A stretch of DNA of 64,000 nt from Talpa occidentalis (taxonomy: Eukaryota; Chordata; Mammalia; Eulipotyphla; Talpidae), in the NCBI RefSeq assembly GCF_014898055.3, contig NW_023605194.1, forward strand, positions 100,323,258 to 100,387,257. The letters are read 5' to 3'. The translations under genes were made by a program, and so were the position numbers. Position 1 is the stretch's first letter; each line of letters begins with the position of its first letter. Below the pieces are notes generated by a model. It saw only the letters and a program-made list of their open reading frames with translations. It was not told where the DNA came from and ran no database searches. Below, in pieces: positions 49,581 through 62,600 of the stretch.

Positions 49581-50997
49581 CGGCAAAATTATATATATGG
49601 CTAGAGATATATCAAGACAACTCTGCACTTGATTCATGGACAGGGCAGGTGCGTAGAGATATAATTTTAACACTAAAATTGTCTGGTTACATTGAAATCC
49701 TAGCACATCAAAAATTGAAAATATGATATCCAAAGTCTTTCTAAGGAAAGCATACTTACAGGACAATAAACAACCATTTACATTGTTTCCAAAATTATTT
49801 TTAGAAAAAGACCTCACAAAAATCACAATTCAGTTAGATTCCTTTTTTTTTTTTTGATCCAGTCATCCTAATATGCTAATTCCTCCAACAAAAAGAAAGA
49901 AAAGAATTCCAAATACAACAGGATCCAAAACTATTTCTGTCTATAGTCTCTCAACTATGATTATCTGAAATATGTGTCAGTTCTGAAGCAGACCTTCTCT
50001 TACTCCAATTGCCCTGAGCTGCTGCTTGTCCTTGCTCTGCTCCACACAATCACAAACCATAGATGGTCTCATGGGGCCCTTTCATTTCCAGGCCCCAGTA
50101 TATTAGGTGAACAATGAGACTTTCATAAATTGTTTAGCAAGCAAAGTAGTTTACATTGCGCATACAAACGGAAATCATCATTGGCAAACGTAGCATCCTT
50201 ATATGGGTGCAAAGCTTCTACATAAACACTTTGCTCATCTTATTTCTAAAGTAGTGAATACATATATCCTTCAAGCTTTGATCTGTATGCCAGTGTTTTT
50301 TTCATATGGTTCCTGAATTTGTGTTTATTTTAAGCAGCAATTTCAACCTTCTTTTAGCTTATTGGTACAGTCCACACATTGATTGTAAAACACTGAGGGA
50401 GAAAATCACTGAGTGCTTGCAGCCAAGTGTCATGTATGTTCAGTTTGCTATCTTCATTATTTCTTGAGTTAGAGAACCTGCCCGCTGTCCTGTTTGGTCT
50501 CTGCTCTGTATTAACAAGGTTCTGTTCTACATAAGCCTTGTAAGAAACAACGTAGTGCCCAAAGTGGATGTGCCTAAATAGACCTCTTTTGACAAAATGC
50601 TCACTTAGGTTAGTAACCTGCATTAGCCATGTAATATATTTGTTGTATGGAGAAGCAAGATTGGATTTAAAGAGCGAGCTGTATTTAAATATGAAGAGTT
50701 AGCTATTTTAAAAAAGAAAAAAACTCGGTACAGGTATTGATAGTAGACTAGTATTTAATAAAGTCTCTAAATATATGTGTTCTACAGAAATTTCTACTGC
50801 AGGAATCAATGGAGCACTAATAACATGTAATTTAGAAACACTCTGCATCGTAATCTGCCTCTTGAGTTTTATTATGCAAAGTAAAATAGCTCTTACTTCT
50901 TTTCTCAGAGGTCCTTATGCTAACTCATCAAAGTGTTCAGTAAAATATAGATTCATCCATTTAAGAGGACTCGGTATTTTCCTTAAGAGGTAGCTGG

Positions 50998-51012
50998 TGT
51001 GTGTGTGTGTGT
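50998..51012. repeat. Short (TG)n repeat
   Basis: About seven TG units followed by AT-rich tatatatacatatat sequence. Confidence 0.8.
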
Positions 51013-52249
51013 ATCATGTTATATATACATATATATAATGTAAATGAACTAGGCCATTCATTATGTACATTAAATTAATATTATATATGTGCAAAATTCC
51101 ATGTATTTTTCCCCTTTTTACATATGATTTTGGGTTTTTCTGGAAATAATAAATCTAGCTTATTTTTCCCTAAACAATTAAGTTACATGGTTCCTTATAT
51201 TACTTGGGCTTTTTCCTTAGTAAAAACAGACTCAGATAATAGTTCAGATGAGTAAAAAATATTAAAAGCTAAAATACAAATCCAATAAATCATAAGCAGA
51301 GTAGAGCTCATACTCAGAACTTGAGCAATTTCTTTTATTAATTTAATGTACATACTGTATGACCTACTTCATATATGTATTTAGTAGATGAGCCTATAAT
51401 ATTTTGAATCAAGCATATAGATATTAGCTAGTTCCCATAAATATGTATATTAAAGAATAATATATATTGAGGCTTCAATTCTCTTTAAGTAAACATATTA
51501 CTTTTCTGATGAAGGAAGGCAATATATATATTTTTTGCCATAACAAATTTTGAATTCATGCACTTCTCTTGATCTAATATTTTATTAAAATGCTAAAACT
51601 TTAAATACAAGTCTCATAACACTACAAAAACTCCTTTTTCAAAAATGAAAGACTCCTACTGTGTCTCAGAAAAGCACTAGCAAATGAACAATTTTGTCTT
51701 TGAGAAAACATGTCCAACTTAATGATAACAGTTAATAGTATATTTTGGAAGGTTCCAGTGACTCTGAATAAATGCTTATTTTTATAGACATATTTCTTTT
51801 CAATTTTGTTTGACCACGAAAGTAAACTTAAATGTAAAATTAATGCAGGGCATTAGTGGGCCTGATATTCTGATAATCTTCATTTTCTTAATGCTGGGAG
51901 ACTAAAAACTATTCATTATGTATCCACCTGAATAAATATTTCGTATCATTTTAATTTAGTTTTAAATCTGAGGAGGTAGCTTCAGTCTACTGTCCATGTA
52001 AGTGAAGGAAGTCATTGGTTATTGTGAGTCATTCAAAGAATATTTAGACAAAGCATTCTTTGTTTTTTCATTTAGGTTAAGTAAATAATGTTCACTTGTT
52101 GGCATTCACTTGTGATGGTACAGTGTCTATATCTTGCTTCTTTTTTGAAAAGAAATCATGTACAAAATGTCAGGTTTTGAAGTTTTTTAAGAAAGTTTAA
52201 ATAAAACTAAAGTACATGAGAAGGATATCAGAGAACCTTTAAACTTAAC

Positions 52250-52275
52250 CACAACAACAACAACAACAACAACAA
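52250..52275. repeat. (AAC)n microsatellite
   Basis: Eight uninterrupted CAA units ending in an A run. Confidence 0.92.
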
Positions 52276-52540
52276 AAAACTACCAAATTAGTAAATACAT
52301 GGAGAAACCATTAAGTTAATCTCTCATCAGTCTTTTAGAAATACTCAACATAATGACTTGAGTGTATAGAGAACGTTAGTGACAAGTGACAAGTTGCCAG
52401 GGATTTGCCCTTTGGATATTATAAAAGCATAGGGAAGAATGTATATACCTCAAAAGTGAATAGAAATAGCTTCAGGGAAAATGAAAATGACCGTTTCCTT
52501 AAGTGACTATTAAAATTCCAAGTGGGGTTTATTATTCTTC

Positions 52541-52670
52541 AATTATAGCAAAGAAATGATTAAGAAGAGTTTGGGCTTGACATATAATTCTTTAAAGCTT
52601 CTCCAATGGGAAAAATAATCATTCAATGACAGTGAAATTATATCACTCTTTTTATATTTATATAGATTGA
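52541..52670 (+). repeat. Unassigned diverged direct repeat, copy 2
   Basis: Second copy of the segment at 49436 (see there), 3.1 kb downstream in the same orientation. No target-site duplication or A-tail is visible on either copy. Confidence 0.65.
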
Positions 52671-53119
52671 GGTTAGTTGAATTTGTTCTGTAATATGGGA
52701 ACTTCCTTTCTGTTTTTTGAAGATAGGGATAATAAATGAACTATAGATTTTTCTCTAGTAACCAATTTTCAAGAGAAACAATATAAAATCACAGTAATTT
52801 ATTGTTGGGCCATGGTCTTAAAGCTTTTTTTTTAATGCTTATGTGATTTAGGATACATAAATATACCTTTCCATTTATTTGAGACAAAAGGGAATCATGG
52901 TTTTCATAGACTGTGAAAGAAGTGGTTCAATTATATAACTAAACCAAGAAAACCCTTAAAATAACTTAGATGTTTTCCCTAATAATGTAAATCAAGATTA
53001 TTCATCCATTTTGAGTGATGGGAAAATTACTAATGTTTTTAATTAACTAAAATATATATTGCTTAAGTTCTGTTTGAAAATTTGGTTATATTAATTTCTC
53101 GGGGATTATCCTTTAAAAA

Positions 53120-53610
53120 TGAGTTTCTGAAAAGGCAGCAGTCCTCCTGCAACCTCTTCAACATCCTGGATTAGGTTTTGGACAACTGGTTCACTATAAC
53201 CCTGTGGCTGGGTGAAAGGGAAGTCTTGCTTCTCATTTGTAAATGACTTTTACCCTGAACCAGGTGCTCTCTTTGCTCTCCCTGGGCAACTGCTTTGTCC
53301 AGGTCAAGGATGGAGATTGTTCTTCTCCCAGGGCATGCTGTGGTGCTCCAGGTAGACTGTGGATTAGAATATCCACACTGTGCTCTGCACAGGTGACAGC
53401 AGAGAGGGGGGCAGATCACTCACCACCCAGGGTCTCCAGACTGGAGGCCGTCTCTGCCTGCTCCACTTGGTCATCTTTGGTCACCCATACCAGTGTCCTC
53501 CAGCAAAGCTGCCCTTGTTGGCTGCCCCAAATTTTCCATCTTTTAATATCACTCAACTTCACAACACTCTTTGGACTACCATATTATTAGGGTTTGCTGG
53601 GAGGAGATAA
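53120..53610. other. GC-richer block, unassigned (LTR or pseudogene fragment?)
   Basis: About 490 bases clearly richer in G and C than the intron on both sides. It has an open + frame of 115 codons (53243-53590) and a minus frame of 82 codons (53171-53419). Neither resembles a protein I know. It is followed 40 bases later by a SINE. A decayed LTR or a processed pseudogene are the likeliest explanations. Confidence 0.4.
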
Positions 53611-53647
53611 ATTATATTTATTCTTCTGATTCAAAAGGTCATTGCTA

Positions 53648-53947
53648 GGGCCTCCCCGGTGGCACAGTGGTTGAGTGCTGGGCTCCGAAGCTGCCCGCAG
53701 CCTCTTCAGCGCCAGTTCTATCCCGGCTGCTGGTGAGGGGCCCACATGTCATGCAGACCTCTCCTGTCACGCCTGCTGCTCCCCTCAGCAGTATATTTCG
53801 TCAGTCTGCCTGTTCTGCTCCTCACTCTGTCTCTGGTGAATTCTCTCACCCTCCTGTTCTTCTGACTGTACCCAGTGCTTGTATAAATAAATAAATAAAT
53901 AAATAAAATAAATAAATAAATAAATAAATAAATAAATCTTAAAAAAA
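53648..53947 (+). mobile_element. tRNA-derived SINE, young subtype, long tetranucleotide tail
   Basis: It starts gggcctccccggtggcacag, with a short deletion around the B box (cagttctatcccggctg). The tail is (AAAT) repeated about 13 times (53883-53937), then cttaaaaaaaa. The 15-bp duplication aaaaggtcattgcta at 53633-53647 and 53948-53962 is exact. Confidence 0.94.
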
Positions 53948-54459
53948 AAAAGGTCATTGCTAAAATGACAAAATCATTAGGGAAACATTTTTTCCTTATT
54001 GTACTTATACAAGTGAAATGTAAACAGTTGCTTTAACTTTTTATGATATGTCCATAATATAAATAATTTAAGGGGATGCACTTTTTATCATAAATTCAAT
54101 GATTTAGCAAATCATGCACAGATGTCAATGAAGGTTTTTACTTTATCAGGAAATACATGAAAGTATTAAGGGAAATGGACCAGGTACATGAGAAACTTAC
54201 AGGACATAAAGGCAACACACTACTAGTTGCTACTATTATTTAGCGGTTTCAACAATAATTCCTACTCTCCTCTTGTACTGCATACAATTGTCATTTAATA
54301 TAGTTCTCTATAATTGTCTTATTTTAATATAGAAGCTAAAGTATGAGTTTGTCAAGTCAAGTCTATGTTTTTGTATCAATTACATGCCTTCAGTTTGTGT
54401 TCCTTACTTGTGGTTTTTGCACTGATTACTGTAGCTATTATATGTTAATACATAGTTAT

Positions 54460-54600
54460 TAAGAAACATTGAACACTTTTTCTATGCCAGACACTAAGCT
54501 AAGAATGTTTTATGCACTGCTTCATTTAAAACTAGCAGCTACATAAATTTTTATCCCTATTGTACATATGGTGATCACTTAACTTATGTGTTAGAATCAG
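54460..54600 (-). repeat. MIR-like relic, antisense
   Basis: The + strand contains ctatgccagacactaagct, then a tattgtacatatgg-like stretch where MIR has its GGRAAYTG-type tail in reverse. The order fits a MIR read backwards. Confidence 0.5.
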
Positions 54601-55364
54601 TTATAAACACAGTTCTGTTTAAATTCAATGTCTTAACACTTAATACATTATAGTATTCAAGTTTTCTTTTTTTTTTTAATTTTCAGAGTAAAACCCAGTG
54701 AGAGGTGTGTTCACAAATATCACAAGTTCACCTTTTAAAACATTCCCTTTTTTGGCTTTTATTCTACAACAAAATGATAGTCCTCATAACATATTTTCTC
54801 ACCTACCTGCATTTATTTGCAATATGGCTTGTTTCTTCATTGCCTAAAAAATCCATCAAGGCTTCTCTCAAAACCACGTTTTATAAAATTTGTTATAATT
54901 TCCCTAATTGGAGTCCCTTTGGCATTTTGAATTTTCATTATTTCTCATTTGTAGTTGAGATTCCCACAGACCCAGAATGGAAACTAGCATTCCAACTCTT
55001 CTGAGACCTTTAACACAATATTTAATATCAATTAGATCACTTTGATTTTCCTCTTCCAAAGGTAAATGATTTCAGAAGGGACAGAGAAAAATTATGGTGT
55101 GGTGTCTGTAGTCCCTGCAGACCCTGTAGTAAATTTTTGTTGTCTGCTCATGTCTAACTTGATAATATTTATTAATCTGTTTTCTCTAGTCTTGCAGGCA
55201 TAGCCTGAAGATGTTACCTTCCCTCTCACCTTGCTAATGCAATTAACTCTTTCTTGTTCTCAGAACTTCTATCTTCTACTTACTTCAATTCATCTAACAG
55301 AGAACCACTAGATTTCTTTTCCCAACTTGATAGCTCTGGTGATGCAAACCTGTACTTAAAAGGG

Positions 55365-55382
55365 AAAAAAAAAAAAAAAAAA
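55365..55382. repeat. Poly-A run
   Basis: An uninterrupted run of 18 A after aaaaggg; no retroelement body is recognisable to its left. Confidence 0.85.
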
Positions 55383-56751
55383 GGCATGCATTCCCTAATG
55401 TGTAAAGGTTAAGTCCAAATCATGTTAATTCCACCTCCTTTAGCAACCTTAGTTCCTAAAAATGACCTACACATTTTTTGTGGTGCTGCAAGTGTGAAGC
55501 TGAGTAGTTTTCTTTTTCCATTTAATCAGTAGAAATGCTATTTCTGATTATGATTTAGATTCTCTTAATTTATATGAATCAAAAAACCAAATTATGTTAA
55601 TTCATGGGAATTTATCAGTGTCTTCATAAACAAGTGGTTTCTTTTTAATTGGTAATTTAAATTGTTAAATCTCAATTGCCCCCACCTCTCTATCCGTTAT
55701 AGTCATTAAAGTATTAACACGTATGACTGAATTTTTTCTGGTTCAAAGCAATGCATGTTAGAGTGGATATTTCACTAGACTTCTAAGTCTTAATTTAGGA
55801 TCCATCTAATTTATAGCAATGTTGAATAATTGGCAAGGTTTATAAGTTAGAACCCTTACCACACTATAGCTAATATTTCTTCAAAGTGTGTAACATGATG
55901 AAGAGTAATTATAATCTGTAGTTCACATTTGGTATTTTTATTAAATGACTTATAAAGCTCAAGAAGCCTTCTTTTTTGGCTCATTTTAATTTGGAACTTC
56001 AATATTGGTGCTGTAGAGAAAACAATTCCTGCTCTTTAGCAAACACAACATAGGTAGAAGTTTATAACCAAGGATAGCTGTTTTGCCCATAACAAGCACT
56101 GCTGGTTTACATAACTCTTGTTTGCTCTATCATGTACCTTATCTCTGGTCAGAAATACTTAATGAAAACCATTCAATAAAAATATGACATGGAAGATTTT
56201 TAAATAAATATTGGACACATTTTTCAACATCAGTGACAAAATAGTAAATGATAAATTTTATGCTAATTACCTAATGAGCATCTGGTAGGAAAATGTTCTA
56301 ACACAACAAAATACATGACTGTATTTACTAGGAATATCAGCATTTCTCATAGTTACTATCTTATGTTCACTATTATATATCTCTGCAAACATCAATCCCC
56401 TAGTGTAAATTCAAGTCACACCCTTTGAAGTAAAACATCATTAGCAGTTGACATGACGCCATGATAGAGACCTTCATTTCCTCAAGGCTGGCAGGAAAAT
56501 GTGGTAAAAACAAGAATCTCTAAAATGAGAAGTTACCAGGATATGATACCTGGCAGGTCCAGAGGCAGGTCAATGTTTTCAAAAGAAAAAAACAAAGCAC
56601 CAGCTGGTTCATTAGGAAACTCAGAACAGCATGGGGAAAACAAGACAGAGCCCTATTCTCTTGGAAAATGAGGTTGTCAAAGACTTTCTGAAGGTGTACG
56701 GGGAAAGAAAACAAACACTTTATCAACAGGTGCAGATATAACATCGTTATC

Positions 56752-56782
56752 ATTATTATTATTATGATTATTATTTATTATG
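56752..56782. repeat. (ATT)n microsatellite
   Basis: ATT units with two interruptions, just upstream of the SINE at 56810. Confidence 0.85.
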
Positions 56783-56809
56783 TTTTTATGCAAAACAAAT
56801 AATGAATGG

Positions 56810-57077
56810 GGCCTCCCTTGGTGGCACAGGCAGTTGAGCACAGTGTTGTGAAGCTCTCCACAGTCTCTGCAGCGCCGACTCAAACCCAGCCGGCAAGGGA
56901 GCTACCTGCATGGCACGGCAGACCTCTCCTGTCTCGCCTGCTGCTTCCCTCAGCAGTATATTTTGTCAGTTTGCCTGTTCTGTTCCCCATTCTGTCTCTG
57001 GTGAATCCTCTCACCCTCCCGTGCATCTGGCCTGTACCCTGGCTCTTGTATGCAAGAATAAATAAATCTTTAAAAAA
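56810..57077 (+). mobile_element. tRNA-derived SINE, older subtype
   Basis: It starts ggcctcccttggtggcac and carries the older body (ccggcaagggagctacctgc) and tail cttgtatgcaagaataaata. The 13-bp duplication aaataatgaatgg at 56797-56809 and 57078-57090 is exact despite the copy's divergence. Confidence 0.92.
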
Positions 57078-57589
57078 AAATAATGAATGGAACAAAGATC
57101 TATATGTTGGAAAATCCCTTAAATGCTTAATGATATGTTCATTTTCAGCACAGTATCTCCTAGGTAACAATTGGGCAATACCTTTTCCTGCTTTAAAAAG
57201 GAAAATAAAATTAAATTAAAAGCAGTCTTGTCATTATAAGATGATCTTGCAGATCATGACTCTATGACTCTAATCATATTAGCAGATACTGTATTGTTTG
57301 ACATTATCTGTTTCTGTCAGGACCTGCAGTTTCTGAAAATGACAATAACCTTCTTCAATCACTTAGAGAAAATATACCAGATTATGGCATTAATTGCTCA
57401 AAACCAACTCACTCTGATCATTACTTGGAAAATACTTTTATGTACATATATTTTAAATATGCAATTGTATGTGCATATTAAATAATCAGGTATGATGTGA
57501 CTATATACCAGGTTGTTATGCATTCTAATTGGTTATGACCTATCTGTTATCAGTTATTTTAGCTATCATTTTGCAAATAATTGATCCTC

Positions 57590-57725
57590 ATTAAGTATTT
57601 AATCTGTTCTAGGCAATATTTAATACTTGCATGTTTTAACGTATTAATCATAATGATCATATTAGGTCATTTTCTTGAGATAAGAAACGGACCTACAGAG
57701 AAATTGAAAAACTTACTTATCATCA
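57590..57725 (-). repeat. MIR-like relic, antisense
   Basis: The order tgttctaggcaatatttaat, then gagataagaaacggacc, then agagaaattgaaaaactt matches a reversed MIR (size-sorted tail then acagatgaggaaactg). It abuts the SINE target site at 57777. Confidence 0.5.
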
Positions 57726-57794
57726 GTTATTAAATTGTTCAGTGGGGATATAAATCTACATCATCTAGTCGAAGCTCAGTGTTTGAGTATTCTT

Positions 57795-58061
57795 TTTTTT
57801 TTTTTTAAAGATTTATTTATTTATTTATACAAGCACTGGGAACAGTCAGAAGCACGGGAGGGTGACAGAATTCACCAGAGCCAGAGTGGGGAACAGAACA
57901 GGCAGACTGATGAAGTACACTGCCGAGGGGAACAGCGGGCGGCAGGAGAGGTCTTCGTGCCATGTGGGACCCTCGCTGGCGGCCGGGGATAGAACCAACG
58001 CTGCAGAGGCTGAGGGCAGCTTCACAACCCAGCGCTCAACTGCTGCGCCACCGGGGAAGCC
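57795..58061 (-). mobile_element. tRNA-derived SINE, young subtype, antisense, recent
   Basis: A full-length copy; the minus strand starts gggcttccccggtggcgcag and ends (AAAT)n with cttta and a long A run. The 18-bp duplication cagtgtttgagtattctt at 57777-57794 and 58062-58079 is perfect, which makes this a recent insertion. It lies between two sense SINEs. Confidence 0.95.
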
Positions 58062-58179
58062 CAGTGTTTGAGTATTCTTAACCACTTTGCTTTGCCAAGG
58101 AACTCCATGGCCCTGACTCACCCACTCCTCCAACACATGTATACACACACTTTACCTCCATTTAAAATTTGCCCTTGTT

Positions 58180-58375
58180 CGGCAGGCCAGGGAGATACCC
58201 ACATGGCTTGGCATACCTCTCCTGTTTTGCCTGCTGCTCCCATCAGCAATGTATTTCAGTCAGTCTGCCTGTTCTGTTCCCTGCTTTGTCTCTGGCAAGT
58301 CCTCTCACCCTCCCGCACATCTAGCCTGTACTCCGGTTCTTGTATACATAAATAAAAAAAAAAAATTGCCCTTGT
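58180..58375 (+). mobile_element. SINE, older subtype, 5'-truncated
   Basis: It lacks the tRNA-like head and starts cggcaggccagggagatacc. The body and tail (cttgtatacataaataaaa) are complete. The duplication ttgcccttgtt at 58169-58179 and 58376-58386 is exact, so truncation occurred at insertion. Confidence 0.92.
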
Positions 58376-61300
58376 TTAGTTTACCTAGTAACCTTCAATT
58401 TTGTCTGTTTGTTTTATGGAGAGATGTTGAAACTACGAGGTGGTCATATGAATTAGATATTACTATCGCAGGTTTTAGAAAAATATAATATAAGCTTCCC
58501 TTTCCAGTATCAGAGAAAGAAATCACTAATTATAAAATGGATTTTTACTTCTATTAATTCAAAGTAACTGGCTTGTCTCCTTTGTAATGTTCTTTATATA
58601 TGATAATTAAATATTCTGTAAAAAATTCAAGCATCTTGAGTATCATAGTTAATTCATTACATGAGATTCATCGATTTAATTTTACTTTTGAATACTTGTA
58701 CAGTAATAATATACTTTAATTCAATTTAATCATCTTTTGTTCATTTAGATTTATGAATCATGGATCTGAAAAATAATCCCTGGTGTTCCTTGGACTTTCA
58801 TAAATATTCTTTTCATAGACATTGTAAAACTATCATTCTGCAACCATATAAGATGCTAATTGAGCAGCCTATTTTTTTTTGTCATCAGCAAGAGATAAAA
58901 AGTAAAATTAAAAGGAAACATATGAAACATTTTGTGAAATGCTTTTGTTGAATGGGAAATTCATTTTCACCATCAATGTATCCACCATAAGTTGCTAACT
59001 TATGTCTAAGTAGCCATTATTATTTTCTCTCTGGTATATTTGAACTTAATGAAGAAAACTAGTAGCAAAATTTGGCCCCTTAACAATAAGTTTTGAAAAC
59101 CTCAAATAGCAAGAACAGCTCATAGGCCAAGATCATTTCAGAAGTCTCAACATTTTCCCTCCTTTATAGATAGTTATTTGAGTTACTATTTGAGTTAAAT
59201 TTTCTTAGATACACAGACCTTTATCATCATTTTTCATCACCCTTCTTGTTTTTAGTAAGTCATTCTCCACTCTTGAGAAAGTGTCTAGCTCTTATTCTAA
59301 ACAGTCTACATATGTGTGAGATTGTGGGAGAGAGTTATTTGCCTTCATTATTTTTGCCCATGCTGTCATTCACAAATCACTAGTCCTCACCAAAAATGAG
59401 AAAAAAGCCCTAGTTATCCCCTCTGGAAGTACATAATACTCCATCTCAATTGTATTACTTTCAACTTGTATTTGTTGTATTACAGTATCCAAGCCACCCC
59501 TTAGCAACAATTACTTAATAAAAACATATGAAAGTTTTTAGCTTCCTCTCCATACCAAGTTCATACAAATGACTTCCGCTTCGAAGTGGACAACTCATCC
59601 AGCATCTCATTTCTCACTTTCACAAAATCAAAAAGCACTACTGAGTCTATATTCAAAATATATTTTTATGTTTCTAATTGCTTCTATTACTTATATTGCA
59701 ATATATCAAGTCATTGTAAAAATATGACAATAGTACCCTTTATCTCTAAAAGAAATAATTGACTACATTTCATGTAGTCAAGGCCATTTGTGACTTATTT
59801 CTTCTCAGTTTTTATTTTGTCCTCACTGGCTTTTACTTCCTAATATTAATTTTATTATTCAGTCAAACCTCTCTCACATTACTTCTTCTCTCCCAGATTC
59901 TTTTGGACTGCAGTCTTGAACCTAATCCAGTTCCTCAAAATTATATTGTTTGCATAATACTATGAAAGCTTCTGTGATAACAGAATTTTGCAAATGTTAT
60001 TTTTTCAAAATTTTTGTCATTCACAAACTTGTCTTCTCCATGAAAATAGAGTCCTAATAATGGAATTGTAACTATAATTTATTTATCCCCAACACATGGT
60101 GATACATGTGATACCTGGAACCTATTCAGAATGCCACGTAATGAAATGATTAAACAGTGGTAATAGCAGTTGCTTGAAAACATTTCCAAAAACTTTTCTA
60201 TAATCTTTAAATTACTTTGGAAAATCTCACTTTTCTCTATTTCACATAAGAGCTAATATTCAATTCAGAATCATTGAAATGTTCTTATTTTTCAACAGAC
60301 TCAATCTGATCATCTGCATGTAAACATAAGTATAGACTGAAGGATTGGATACAGACATTGTTAGCACATGTTTTAATGAAGACTGGACCTCAATTTATTC
60401 ATGACCCAATAAAATAGATTAATACATATGCAGAATTTGATGCATAATAAATACAATATTAGAAGTAGTGTCAAGACATTTCTAATAGAAGTGAAGCAAT
60501 CAGTTATTTTGGAGAGAAGTAAGAGAAGTATGACAATAACAGTGATTCATGCGATGTCTTTTGAAGAAATTGGTGAAAGTAAAGCTTGGATCATGAAAAT
60601 GTTGGCAGATAGCTTGCCCAGAAAATTGAACTTTAGCTCACCCCTTCTCCAGTTAATAGACAGGGCTACTTAGTTTCAGATATTAGCAAGTGGGTAGGCA
60701 ATAGCCAAATTCTCCTGAAGAGTTGGAAGAATCTTAAGCACACATTGATCCCTAACAAATGAAGGATGAAATAAGAAATGACTGTCTGAATCTTTGTCCT
60801 ATTTTAACAGTTATTATAAGTAGTTGTGTGCTCTTATATGCACTTTACACTGGTAAATTGATCCCTCCAGATAGAAGCATTCTTTTGTGTCCTCTGCATG
60901 AAATGTTGGCCAAATACACATATACCCATGATCTTTGATCTCCATTAAGATGAATAAGTATGTTTAGCTTGTATGTATTAGATAATTGCTATTAATCATT
61001 GTTACCATGAGACAACCCCCAAAAAAATGCATAATGATGGCATTCCAAAGCAAGCAAGCGCAGAAATGTGAGGGAATTTATTACAACTAGAAGAAATAGC
61101 ATATGCAAAGGTAAATGTAATAAAAAGCCTTGGCATGCTTATTTTCATAATGATAAAAAAAAAACACTGTTTTGATTCCTTGGGGAAATCCAATTATTAC
61201 TGTATTGTAGAACTATGAAATGTATATTCAGTTGACAAGTTTAATTACCTTTTTTTGGAGATGCCAAGGAATACTCTGGTTTTGGTTACTCACTCTGAAG

Positions 61301-61429
61301 TTTGAACTTCTTGATTAATCATAATACATTACTTCCATGGGATGTTTGTGTCCTTTATGATATATTTATTATAATTGGTTATTATCCTTATGGGATATTT
61401 ACATGTGTGTCTTCTCCTGGGCCTTTGAA

Positions 61430-61740
61430 AAGTAGATATTAACAGAGTACAAGAAATTTATTAGGAGGAACACTGGTGAAAACAAATGGGGAGGGACTTG
61501 GACAAGGCTGGGAGATTTCTCTGACCATGATGCATGTCTGACCCTGAGTGAGCAGATGGGGAGGAAGAAAATCAGTTTTAGTGAGCCCCTTAGACTGCCA
61601 TATAAGGAAGATTTAGCAGCAGTGTTGGAAATTTTAGAGCCAGGCTGTCCACCAGAGGTGCTTCCTATCTGGTAGAAATGGATCTGCCTTATTTTCAATT
61701 CTAAGTTCAGCATAGAGTAGTCTGTGGAAAACATGGTCAT
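61430..61740 (-). repeat. Possible LTR fragment, antisense
   Basis: The minus strand carries an open frame of over 100 codons, ctccccatctgctcactcag, and, near its end, a poly-A signal-like aataaatttcttg: a pattern seen at LTR ends. No partner LTR or internal region is present, and I cannot name the family. Confidence 0.3.
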
Positions 61741-62034
61741 GTACCAAAAGTCACCATAGATTTCGAAGCACAGCAGCTAAGACCCTTGGTGATTAGGTAC
61801 CCACAGTAGTACTTTTGGTATCATTCTCATGGATGGCATCACATAAAACATGGATCCTACAGAAATCAATAGCAAGAGTTTAGTAAAAATAATTTAATAA
61901 CTTAAAATATTTAACATATTCTATACTTAAATAATTTAGTAAAGTTCTGAATATAGTGAAAATATATAAAAATACTTATAACTCACATAACAAATAGTAT
62001 TATATTAGCAAAGTGTATAAAGATACTAGCTAAA

Positions 62035-62256
62035 GAAAAATACCGGATGGTCTCACTCATAGCAGGAATCTAGAAAACTTAAATAAGGGACCAGGAAAAT
62101 GAATAACTATAAGAAAGTGAAAATCAAAATCAACAAAAAACTATGAACCAGAGACACTTTATGGGGGTGGGGGTCGGGGAGGGGAGGGATTGGGGTCAAA
62201 ATAAGGGGTTGCAATTGTATGGGGAATATAAAAATAAGATTTATTAAAAAAAAAGT
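62035..62256 (+). mobile_element. L1 3' end, sense, young subfamily
   Basis: It begins in the last codons of ORF2 (aataccggatggtctcactc), followed by the 3' UTR with a G-rich stretch (gggggtgggggtcggggag) and an A tail. The duplication tactagctaaa at 62024-62034 and 62257-62267 is exact. It is severely 5'-truncated (about 220 bases). The same 3' UTR type occurs in reverse at 20350-20550. Confidence 0.9.
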
Positions 62257-62439
62257 TACTAGCTAAAAAATAGTACTGTTTTTGTCTTTTCTAACAGATT
62301 TTTTGATTAGAATCTTCAATTGATTCCTAAAAAGTTAACTTTTCATGTTGTTTTCTTTTTCCTCATGTTCCAAGTTTAAAAAAATATTCCCCAAAATATT
62401 TTTAAGCTCTACTTGTGACCGTTTCCTCCTGAGAAAGGA

Positions 62440-62600
62440 ATAGGATAGAATTTAGGAACATAAGATCTAATCCAAGCTCTTCAATAAGTGAGTTTGTGAC
62501 TTCAGGTGTATCCTTTAATCTCACTGGGTTTCAAGATTTTCATCTGTAAAATGAAAGGATTTAACCAGATCATCTCCAAAGTCCCTCGAGTTCCAAAGAA
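62440..62600 (+). repeat. MIR-like relic, sense
   Basis: The order gagtttgtgacttcagg, ctcactgggtttcaagat, tttcatctgtaaaatgaaag, gatcatctccaaagtccc follows the 3' half of MIR. It is diverged but the order is complete. Confidence 0.6.

Noticed and set aside
50354..50623. 89-codon minus strand frame
   Set aside because: No recognisable protein, no splice context, no retroposition marks; kept only as unassigned intron.
52060..52085. Possible recursive splice site (pyrimidine tract, tttag|gttaag)
   Set aside because: The donor half is poor (T at +3, A at +5), and such matches are expected by chance in 21 kb of AT-rich intron.
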